Shown here piece after piece: positions 55,268 through 64,000 of a stretch of DNA of 64,000 nt. Source of the DNA: Ceratopteris richardii (Eukaryota; Streptophyta; Polypodiopsida; Polypodiales; Pteridaceae); NCBI GenBank assembly GCA_020310875.1, contig CM035431.1:15531767-15595766 (forward strand). Direction: 5' to 3'. The notes under the pieces were generated by a model. It saw only the letters and a list, made by a program, of their open reading frames with translations. It searched no databases and had not been told where the DNA came from. Each line of letters begins with the position of its first letter. The stretch's first letter is position 1. Position numbers and translations under genes: made by a program.

Positions 55268-58159
55268 ATGGTGACCATAGAGGTTGTCTAGTGTCACATT
55301 AATTCATTCATTATGATGTTTCATATGTCAACAATATAAAAGTAGGAGAAAATAATAGAGACCCAAAGATATGAAAACAAAGAATCTAATAATCAAGGTG
55401 TGATACCAAATTTAGAACAAGTTAATGTCTTGCAGGAAGAGAAAAATGAAAACATCAACTTAGAAAAGCAAAAAGGTGAACAATTGAAACAAGATAAAAA
55501 TGAATCTGAAAAGTTAATTCAAGTAAAAACATGGAAGAAAAAAGAACTATATGTTTCTTTTCATTAGAAGCTTCTACATAATCAACAATTATTTGATCAA
55601 AAGAAAGTTACGAATTTGGGAACTCATTTGAAGTTTGATATAAAAAAATATCCAAAAATAAAAAGATAAAGAAAAATAAGAAGTTTATGAGAGTAATAAG
55701 ACAAATAATTGTCAAAAAGTTAAAGAAATTTAGAAAGAAATTGTTGTAGATGTTATGAAAAAACTTGAGAAAAATACAAAAATCTCTAAGAAACCTTTTA
55801 AGTCTTTTTAAATCGTTTAAGAGACAAAAGGATCTAACTTAGCATGAAATAGAAGAAATGATAAAGAAAACATGATGGAAAAAGAAGTTTTGAAGAAGAA
55901 CGAAAATGATCAAGTGATATCGATTCTTTTCTCTTTGTACTTATTTCTTTCTTATTGCATTGCATATTTTGCATTCATATTACATCTTTTGAAAATGTTA
56001 AAACTAGCTAATGATGATATCAAATTCATAAGTAAAAACTATTTCACTTAAGTGGGAATATATTTTCTTGTAACTCTAATTGAAATCATTATCATAATAT
56101 CAAGAAATGATAGGACCATTTGAATTTGAAGCTTTAGTAAAATGATTGATTTGGTTTGTATAAATAGGATTACGTATGTGCATGATCATCATATTCGATT
56201 GAGATCCTAGTCCTTGCCTATGCATTATTCTAGGTCCTTTGCTCAAAATAGGGGATAAGCTTTTCCTATAAAAAAACTTATAAATATTATTGTAGAATCA
56301 GCAAACAAAAGTTTATAATTTTTTTCAATGTAAAAAAGTAGAAGTTACGAACTTATGATCGAGTACATTAATGGTTTTTGATGAAGTAAAAAAATAAAGA
56401 AGTTGATGGAAGAAAAGATATAGAGAATTGGTTGTGGTCTTAGAATCGCTGCCATTGATATATTCACTTTTGGCATTGCAAAATAGGTTTTTCAATGAGT
56501 CAAATTAGAATATTTTCTTGAGATTTATGTAAGTGCATCGCATGCAGATATTTATATGAAGTGATAATTGAATGTAAAAGAGTGGATAAGGATAAATATT
56601 AGTTGAAAGCATATCCAAGTTTATAAATGTATTTTGAACTTAATTCCATGTATTTGTTGAAGAAAAAGTGAATAGTTTAAACTTTGATTTGAAATGATCA
56701 TATGCCAAGGAAAAAAATATTTGAATTTAATTTAAATATTAGTTGAAAGCATATCCAAGTTTATAAATGTATTTTGAACTTAATTCCATGTATTTGTTGA
56801 AGAAAAAGTGAATAGTTTAAACTTTGATTTGAAATGATCACTTGCATTGAATGAGCATGAATTGACCAAATATTTGAATTTAATTTTTCTTTATAACCAA
56901 GAAGTTTCGATACTACTTTTGTTCTCATGGTTATAGATGTGGCCCATTGAGGACAATATGCACATTCAATCCAGGTGAATGTCACAGAGATTCTCTCTCT
57001 ATTACTTCATCAAAGATGATAAAAACTTTAGGATCGAAAGTTTTGAACTCCTATCTCTTCATGATACTGATTGTTTTTTTATCCATTCATTTGTTTTCTT
57101 TTTTTCTTTAATGGTATTCGGATGAGAAGATCAGGGGATGTGGATTAATTTTATGATATTATGTTCTTCTCGGTGATTAATAATGATTGCAGATCATTGC
57201 TTTGCAGAGACATTATTGTCATGTTTTACAAAGTATAACATATCGAAAATATATTCATTGATATCGGAAAATAGATATGCGCGTATTTCTTTGAATTGAA
57301 TTTGGAAAATAGCAGGTTTGACGCTCTCTGCTTTGACACGTCTCCGATGCCGTTCATTACTGACGCCACACACTTACATCTGAGATTAGCCTGACAAGCT
57401 CAAAGCTACTTCTTTATGGTGCGCTGTTCAACACACATTGCTCCGACAACGAGAGGACATCTCATGCACGAAATTCTTGATAACTGACATAAATATCACT
57501 TATGAAGTATAAAAACTTTGTCTTGCCGCTTCAACCCTCTTGTGTGCAGATAAAAAAGTGTGTGAATATGAGACGCATTGGACGTGACTTGCTAGATAAT
57601 TATGAAAGGGGAGATAGAGGGAATATGTAATATCGCATGGTCCTCTAATTCTCGAAAAGACAATTGGTAATACAAGATTGGGGCATTACACAATGCAAAA
57701 CATTTTAAGTAGGTCAATTATGAATGAGATTAAAGAAGTAGTAATCACTAGAAGAAAACGAGGATATGTAGTTGAACAAGGTTCAAATTTACTTTCTCGT
57801 GATTTCTATGAATTTAAATCTTGGTGATACTGCTGATACGCTAAGATTGTTTCCTGACATTTTATTATTTCTCCAATAAAACGCCTTTGTCATTCTTTGT
57901 GCACAAAATGTTGTCTGTATGCGTTTCCCATAGTACACCGTGGGCATTTGTTTTCTCATTAATGGTGTAGCTATACGATTGACTTTGAGGACTATTTGAG
58001 AGATTTTTCTTTTGGAAGTAAAGAAGCAATCAGAGTTTTATGCAAAAAGCAAAGAAATAGGCCGTGAACTGTGAAAGCCCATGTCATTATTACATTTTGG
58101 TTTGTAAACAGCCGCTTTGCATCGGTAAAATTATGACATCGAAACCTCAAGTTTTGAAT
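55268..58159. other. AT-rich DNA, no gene recognised
   Basis: A Lys/Glu/Asn-rich open stretch of about 70 codons runs on the plus strand from about 55345 to 55566 without a start or domain, probably compositional. A tandem duplication at 56.6-56.9 kb is listed separately. Between about 57290 and 57500 GC content rises modestly without a recognisable gene. No LTR, tail or tRNA is seen. Confidence 0.4.
56593..56870. repeat. 139-bp tandem duplication
   Basis: TAAATATTAGTTGAAAGCAT starts at 56593 and again at 56732, and about 108 bp are identical between the copies, after which they diverge around GAAATGATCA. The near identity implies a recent event in otherwise featureless DNA. Confidence 0.92.
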
Positions 58160-58170
58160 TCCAAAATGAT
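58160..58170. repeat. LINE target site duplication, left copy
   Basis: TCCAAAATGAT at 58160-58170 recurs at 59409-59419, immediately after the A-rich tail of the LINE. Confidence 0.8.
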
Positions 58171-59408
58171 GGACATCCTGGCTGGAAGGACATAGGGATC
58201 CTCACACTTTTGTTCTCCCCCCACCCGGTGTCCCCTAAAGGCTCTAGCCTTGTGTGTTCCCTATGGAAGAGTTGGAACAAGGCCAAACAACTCATCAAAA
58301 TCAGTGATGAGTGGAAGTGGGTGGCTGGAATAAGACAAAATGACTTTGTCTTGTTCCGGATTTCTGGCATTAGGGGGTGGAGTCTTGGAACCTCCAAACT
58401 GCTAAGCGGCTATGGAACAAGGGGTTCAAACAGCGGAAACAACTCTGGAAACAAGAGACCGGCTAGTGGATTAGGTTCGAAGACTTAGGCCCGAGACTTA
58501 GAGTTACCCTTGAGGAGTGGACTCTTCTTCAAGACAGGTGTTTAGTGTGGGAATTGTCAACTACCCGCCTTCTCTACGGACAGGATCCTCCTTGCCTGGA
58601 GGGCCTCAAATGGAGAAATGGTAAGAAACTATCCAGAATGCCCAACTTCAAAGAGAACTTAGATGTTCATCACACCCTTAACAAGCGATGTTGCCTTTCT
58701 TGGACCGAACTTCGATGGGAACTAAAGTTTATGTCTATTTGGCACCCCCTAATTGAGATAAAAAAGTCCGTTCTCATGTGGTAGATCTTGCACAAGGATA
58801 TCTGGTCCAATGCAAGGGCTAACAAAATTTGTGGTGTGCCTCCATGGTGCAAGCATTGCCATCGATGCATCGAAGATTTAGCTCACCTTTTCTTCGATTT
58901 CCCCAAGTCTCACATTATCTAGCACCACATGACGTGGATATTGAGACTCACGAACCAAATCAATTGGCAACAGGCACTGTTGGGGGAGGCAGTTGGTTGC
59001 TCATCTAGGTTGTGGAATGCCATAAGGGGCGAGAATCTTTGGAAGATTTGGAGGGAGCGATGTGCTGTCAGTTTTGGCCAAATTCCAAAGGAATGGTCGA
59101 TTGAAAAATCCTTGTTTCTTCTAGGTAAAAGAATCTCCCAAGATAAGAGATCTCCACCGTTTAAGCATCACTGTATTTATCTCCTCGAAAATAACAAGTT
59201 GAAACCCAAATGGGTCCCTCATGAGGGAGACGATAGATTTTTCCACCTCATTTGTAATGCCCTTTAGCTTGTCGTTCTCCTCCCCTGCATTGTGGGATTT
59301 GGGAGGTCCCATGGCCACTAATCCCATTCACTTGTAACTTTTCTTTATTTTAATTAAAGTCTGGGAGAATAGGCCAAGGCCGAACTTTCTTTTATTGAAA
59401 AAGAAAAC
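58171..59408 (+). mobile_element. 5'-truncated LINE: C-terminal zinc-finger region and 3' tail
   Basis: The remnant covers the last ~1.2 kb of a plant LINE. In the frame around 58783-58930 there is a zf-RVT-like domain (CGVPPWCKHCHRCIEDLAHLF, with Cys/His spacing typical of the zinc finger after plant LINE reverse transcriptase and RNase H). This is followed by 58929-59267 with the LWNAIRGENLWKIWRERC block common in that region. Stops near 58497, 58782 and 58921 and a frame change upstream show it is dead. The 3' end has an AAAAAGAAAA tail and an 11-bp target duplication (58160-58170, 59409-59419), so truncation happened at insertion, the usual outcome of target-primed reverse transcription. 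Confidence 0.82.
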
Positions 59409-59419
59409 TCCAAAATGAT
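59409..59419. repeat. LINE target site duplication, right copy
   Basis: TCCAAAATGAT, identical to 58160-58170. Confidence 0.8.
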
Positions 59420-60006
59420 TATTTTTTTACTTTAATGCCTTGAAAATGAATTTATGGATGTAATCACGAATTCATGAAAAGATTTAGCTAAACAATATTC
59501 CATTCATTCAAGTGCAAACAAATTTTTCAATCTTATTTTCAATGCGAATAAACATTTTAGTCGCTAATATCTTGCATACAACTGCTAGAATTTTACCAGC
59601 AAAGTGTAAACACATCTCACTTGAGCTTTCTTGAAGCACTCCGTATGCACCGTCAGTTAGGACATCGGCAATTAAAAGTGGTCCACCCAACTCAATGAGT
59701 TCCTGTCACCATTCCACTTTTAGAATCTCTTCTACGGGGAGGTGGAACCCCTCTTTAACATTTTTAACTACCTATGTGCTCCCATGAATGACTAAATCTT
59801 CATTTCTTACAAAATACCATGCGGTATCAACTAAAGTTGTTTATATTCCCGTGGGCCCCTTGAAGTACACTAATTCTTGTACGTAGTTAGATTCAAAGTT
59901 TGATCCATCTTCTACGTCAGGTTCTATCTGATCTTCAAATAAAGATTCTATGTTTTCCAGAAATTGATCCTCTAAATCCGTAATCTCTTGAATTGGAAAG
60001 AGATTT

Positions 60007-60022
60007 CCAATCAGCTGTGGTT
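60007..60022. repeat. 16-bp target site duplication, left copy
   Basis: CCAATCAGCTGTGGTT, repeated exactly at 60125-60140 around the short LINE-tail insertion. Confidence 0.93.
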
Positions 60023-60124
60023 TTTTTTAATGTAAAGAAAGTTCGGCATAGCCTACTCTCCCGGAACTTGAATTAAATAAAGAAAGAAAGGTACAAGAGA
60101 AGGGGACTAGTGCCCACAGGACCC
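60023..60124 (-). mobile_element. very short LINE 3'-tail insertion
   Basis: On the minus strand this is the last ~95 bp of the same LINE family as 58171-59408. It shares the GGGAG-GTAGGC/AATAGGC, GCCGAACTTTCTTT and TTTATTTAATT words of 59282-59399 and ends in an A stretch (T run at 60023-60028 on the plus strand). Exact 16-bp direct repeats flank it (60007-60022 and 60125-60140). It is therefore an independent, extremely truncated insertion of that LINE, or a small element using the LINE tail. Confidence 0.88.
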
Positions 60125-60140
60125 CCAATCAGCTGTGGTT
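60125..60140. repeat. 16-bp target site duplication, right copy
   Basis: CCAATCAGCTGTGGTT, identical to 60007-60022. Confidence 0.93.
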
Positions 60141-61883
60141 GACTCTTCTTTAAGAGCAGCTTGTTATGGTTTGAGCATCATGTGTAAGCCATGTCAAGTG
60201 GAATCTACTAGGATTTATCCGTTCTTAGGGATAGGTGATAGAGAAGCTAGCATATGAGCGGATGAGGTATGGGATAGAGTGATGGGTGAGGAGTTTGAGA
60301 TGTGAGCTCTATGATCTTTACTTTGGTTTCCTTGGCACTACCATCCACTTTCACTAGCTTCTTGGACCACTTTCGTTTTGATCTATCTCTCCTACCTTTC
60401 CATGGTCTCACCTTATTTAGCTTTGGTTCACGAATCTCTAGAATTGGTTTCCCTTTCTTGTTGTACCTGCCTGCTTATGCTACTATAAGGCTTGTGCTCG
60501 GGTAACTAACTGGATAGAAGCCACCATGGGAATACTTGAATTAGAAACTTGTACTATATCTACTATGTTGATCAGACTTAATTTAGATGCATTGGTTGGA
60601 TTTTCATAGCAATCGTGAATGGGATGATCCTTGCACAATGTGAACAAAAGTCTTGAATCATAATCATTTCAGAAGGCAGAGGGTGTGGAAACTGTCGTGG
60701 CTTGTTTCCTATCCAAGGTCTAGTATTGGGATTTGTGTACATGCTATTTGTATATAGTGGTTCCAAATTGAATTTAGGTGGCAAGCTTTGTACTCATAAA
60801 CCTATGGATGCATTGTTAACTCTATGTAATATGTGCGTACATTATCACAATGTTAAGATTCAAGCCATTAGCATAAGGTTCATACCATCTAATCACAGTA
60901 GAGACCACTACTAGGGCCCTGTCTTGATTTTCTTCAATTGCTGCATGATTGGCTTAAGCTACATTATTGGGAGGGGGGATCATCGTTGTTATCATAAAAT
61001 AGGTTGTGGTTGGTAAGGCCTATTGGTAGTTCTCGTATTGACCTCTAATATGGTTGAGGTTAGTACTCATGTTGATATCTATAGGCTACTCATAGGTTTG
61101 GCTAACTACATGTTTTTTTGTATGGAAAATCACGTGCTAAGTAATTGGTGTATTTCTCTCTATTGTATAGAAGGTGTCCCTAGGATACATATTCTAGACT
61201 CCCATAGGACATGCATTAGCCATATAATCACCTCCTACAAAGTATAGCAACGTTTTAGTATGCTCACTCTCTAATTATGCATATTTTGAAGATTCCCTCC
61301 CAATTTTAGATGCAACCTATTCTACAAGTTCTTTCATCAATCATGAAGGTTTCAAAATGGTTTTAGCCAGATAGTCTGATCTTTATAGAGTTTGATATTT
61401 TCAAGTCCTCTCAGATTTCTTGAATTTAAATGCACATCGTAACATGCTGATCTATGGTATTTATCTCTTTCAAATACACATATCATGTAAGGTTTTCGCC
61501 TAAGGAACCATCTAGAAATAAGAACACTTTCTTAGCCTGGGTAGGTATAGTTTAGGTGGGAAATATTTCAATGTACTTTTTGAACCTATGTCCTGATAGC
61601 CTAACTCTCTCTTCACGGAGTTCTACTTGAAGTTGTGTATCAAAGATGATGTGTTTTGTGCGTAATTACACTTTTTGAGAACTCATTGATGATGCTTCCA
61701 TGAACTGTTAAATCTCTAGATAGTTGCTTTGATTTAATGGCAAAAAGCAGGCAAGGTAGTACCTTTGAAGGTTAACCCAAATTTCATGCATTGGGATGAA
61801 CAAATCTTCTACTTTCCGGACTCTCAAAACTTGTTTGAAACACAACCATGCGATCATAGGGATCCCCCAATACCATCAAAGTA

Positions 61884-61965
61884 AGTCTTCATGGTCTTCA
61901 GTAATTCCGAAAGTCTCAATGTTCAGTCTTCATGGTCTTCAGTAATTCTGAAAGTCTCAATGTTC
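61884..61965. repeat. 41-bp tandem duplication
   Basis: AGTCTTCATGGTCTTCAGTA and the next 21 bases are repeated at once (61884-61924 and 61925-61965) with one or two differences. The equivalent place in copy 2 (about 63.89 kb) has a single copy, so the duplication is younger than the split of the two Ty3 copies. Confidence 0.9.
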
Positions 61966-61990
61966 TCGAGTGTTCTCTTGGCCTAGGTAT

Positions 61991-62329
61991 GGGAAGTTCT
62001 TTATTATCTCTATGTGCTCTTTTCCTTTTTGTCTCTCTCTTTCTCTCTCTTATCCACTAGTTCCATGTTCTAATCTACCCCATCCTAGATTATGTATGAA
62101 ACTCACTTTTGGGGCTTCTTTCAATTTTTGATTATGAGCATCTAGTGGGTTAGATGGTCCTGCACTCATTTGATGATGAGATACGATAGGCTTGAGTAAG
62201 GGAAATAGCTTTTCACATTTTCAAACATGGATTTCCTTGCTCTAGTCCTTAATCGGATACATTCTCTCTAAGTCTCATGGCAGACTTTGCCACGTGGAAT
62301 ATGGACCAATTCAACAGCCAACAGAATCT
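61991..62329. other. spacer between the two Ty3 copies
   Basis: It contains a CTCTCT stretch near 62030-62050 and no recognised gene. Similar CTCTCTTTCT sequence occurs at the very end of the window (63985-64000), which suggests that the duplicated unit includes this spacer. Confidence 0.4.
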
Positions 62330-63965
62330 ACAACCTTCTTGGACCACTTTTGTTTTGATCTATCTCTAGTACCTTTCATGCTCTCACCTTTTTTTCCCTT
62401 GGTTCACTTGACTCCGTAGCATCGATTACCTTTTCTTGTTGCACCTGCTTATGCTACTATAATGCTTGTGCTCGGGTAACTAACTTGATAGGAGCCACCA
62501 TAGGAATACTTGAATTTGAATCTTGTACTATCCCTTCTACGTTGATCAGACTTAGTTTAGATGCATTGGTTGGAGTTTTATAGCAATCGTGAATGGAATG
62601 CTCCCTGCCACAATTTGAACAGAAGTCTTGAATAATAATCATTTCAAAAGGCAGAGGTGTGGAAACTCACCTATAAAGTGATCTCCTTCTTAAAACCTAA
62701 ATCATAGTCCTCTAGTGGCGTGTTCCCTGGATTGCCTCATCCAAAGGGATTTGTGTACATGATATTTTTATATTCTGGTTCTCGATTGAATTTAGTTGCC
62801 AAGCTTTGTACTCATAAACCTGTGGATGCTATGTTGACTCTATGTAATATGTGGGTACATTATCACCATGTGAAGATTCAAAGCCATTAGCAAAAAGGGT
62901 AATTCTATCTAATGAAAATAGAGACCACTACTAGGGCCTGTCTTTATTTTCTTCCATTGTACTTGCATAATGGCTCAAACTACATGTGGGGGAGGGTGGT
63001 CGCGGTTGTTGTCCTAAAATAGATTGTGGTCTAGGTTGGGTTGGTAAGTCTGTTGGTAGTTTTGTTGTGACCTCTAATATGGTTGAGGCTAATATGGTGA
63101 GGCTAGTACTCGTGTTGATATCTATAAGGTGCTCATAGGTTTGCGTAGCTGCTGCTTTGTATGGAAAACCGTGTGCTAAGTGATGGTGCATTTTCTCTAT
63201 ATTGTATAGTAGTGTGTCCCTAGGGATGTATATTCTAGACTCCCATAGGTCATGCATTCGCCATATGGTCATCTCCACACGTATAACAATTTTTTACTAG
63301 CTCACTCTCTAATTATACGTATTTTGAAGGTTCCCTCCCAATTTAGAGCAACTTTTTCTACAAGTTCTTCCATCAATCAAGAGGGTTTCAAAACGGTTCT
63401 AGCCAAATAGTCTGAGCCTTTATAAGTTTTGAGTGTTTCAAGCCTTCTCTAGATTTTCCTCAATTTCAATGCACATCCTAACATGTTGATCTATGGTATC
63501 TATCTCTTTCAAATACACAACACATAAGCGTTTCGCCTAAGACACCATCTAAATAAGAACACTTTCTTAGCTGAGTAGGCTAACTTCGGGTGGGACATCT
63601 TTCAATGTATTTTTTGAACCTATTTTGTGCTAACCTCACTATCTCTTGGGTGATTTTGCTTGAAGTTGTGTATCAATGACGATGTGTTTGCCTAGTTACA
63701 ACTTTTTGAGACTCACTGATGAATGCGTCCATGAACTATGATCTCTACATAACTGCTTCAATTTAGTGGTTGAAACCATGCCATGGTAGTATCTTTGAAG
63801 GTTTTTGGTGAACAAGTCCTCTTCTTGCTCCACTCCCAAAACTTGTTTGAACGTGGCCACACGATCATAGGGATTCCCTATGCCGTGAAAGTAAGTCTTC
63901 GTGATCTTCACTAATGGAAAGTCTCAATGTTTTGGAGTATTCTCTTGGCCTACATGTGGGAAATT
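62330..63965 (-). mobile_element. Ty3 gag-region remnant, copy 2
   Basis: Minus strand. Gag block YFHGIGNPYDRVATFKQVLG within 63696-63911, a C-rich zinc-knuckle-like CSNCGREHSIHDC near 62600 and a VTRAQ end near 62465. It aligns with copy 1 at an offset drifting from about 1975 to 2035 bp. Similarity continues close to the end of the window, so the copy may run beyond 64000. It is heavily broken and no LTR is visible. Confidence 0.72.
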
Positions 63966-64000
63966 CTTCGTTTGTACTTTAGGTATCTCTCTTTCTGTCC

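Larger units (their letters stand above)
59500..61990 (-). mobile_element. Ty3 gag-region remnant, copy 1
   Basis: Minus strand. It aligns with 62.33-63.97 kb (copy 2) through most of 60.36-61.99 kb. Zinc-knuckle-like sequence lies near 60650, a VTRAQ-type stretch near 60500, and a protein-like acidic region continues down to about 59508 (LGGPLLIADVLTDGAYGVLQ-type wording at 59560-59690). The family matches the plus-strand gag remnant at 7.0-8.9 kb. It is heavily broken, about ten or more interruptions. A 102-bp LINE tail is inserted at 60023-60124. Confidence 0.65.

Noticed and set aside
55345-55566. Lys/Glu-rich possible coiled-coil exon
   Set aside because: No start, no splice context that I can support, and the composition is explained by A-rich DNA.

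Overview
The window looks like repeat-rich nuclear DNA of a land plant, most likely a seed plant with a large genome. The evidence is the dense nesting of Ty1/copia and Ty3 LTR retrotransposons, primer-binding sites matching the plant initiator tRNA-Met and tRNA-Asp types, a plant-type LINE with a zf-RVT-like domain, a tRNA-derived SINE, 5S-rRNA-related repeats, and a plant choline-phosphate cytidylyltransferase. The species cannot be settled from sequence alone. A gymnosperm or other slow-turnover genome is possible, but this is inference. Only one intact host gene is convincing; nearly everything else is retroelement fossil or unassigned AT-rich DNA.

Layout. 1-1.1 kb: nothing recognised. 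1.1-4.0 kb: 3' half of a copia element with one LTR. 4.3-4.65 kb: another copia 3' tip. 5.47-6.92 kb: an unrecognised long, lightly interrupted reading frame ending in an A tract. 6.9-8.9 kb: a copia scrap, then a Ty3 gag remnant. 8.9-18.36 kb: a truncated copia element (family X here) on the minus strand, split by a complete 6.67-kb copia element (11044-17709) with 1034-bp LTRs and a GTTGG target duplication. 18.36-18.78 kb: copia RNase H piece. 18.78-23.04 kb: a gag-only LTR element (330-bp LTRs) with a long leader holding a LEA-like coding segment and a perfect 24-bp hairpin. 23.0-23.5 kb: a plus-strand scrap of family X.

23.6-26.4 kb is largely featureless. 26502-27632 (minus) is the host gene for CTP:phosphocholine cytidylyltransferase, uninterrupted over 376 codons. 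28.4-28.55 kb is a tRNA-derived SINE. From about 28.9 to 36.3 kb two diverged copies of a 5S-rRNA-containing repeat lie in the same orientation, possibly the LTRs of a 5S-bearing (Cassandra-like) element. One copy is split by a 5.4-kb copia element (29215-34600), and the space between the copies contains a tight cluster of GC-rich hairpins.

36.7-42.1 kb: two truncated copia elements meeting in opposite orientation. 42.4-43.1 kb: A-rich, then extremely G-rich low-complexity DNA. 43.36-47.9 kb: a minus-strand Ty3 element covering protease to integrase. 48.0-50.5 kb: a Ty3 LTR with a tRNA-Asp PBS, two arrays of short degenerate palindromes and a GA microsatellite. 50.6-55.3 kb: family X pieces lying head to head. 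55.3-58.1 kb: AT-rich with one tandem duplication. 58.17-59.41 kb: 5'-truncated LINE with a target duplication. 59.5-64 kb: two direct copies of a Ty3 gag-region remnant on the minus strand, the first carrying a ~100-bp LINE-tail insertion with a 16-bp target duplication.

No prokaryote-style operon, CRISPR array or new defence system is visible. The observations most worth following are the gag-only element with its LEA-like cargo and hairpins, the 5S-bearing repeat pair, the palindrome arrays and the intronless cytidylyltransferase gene.
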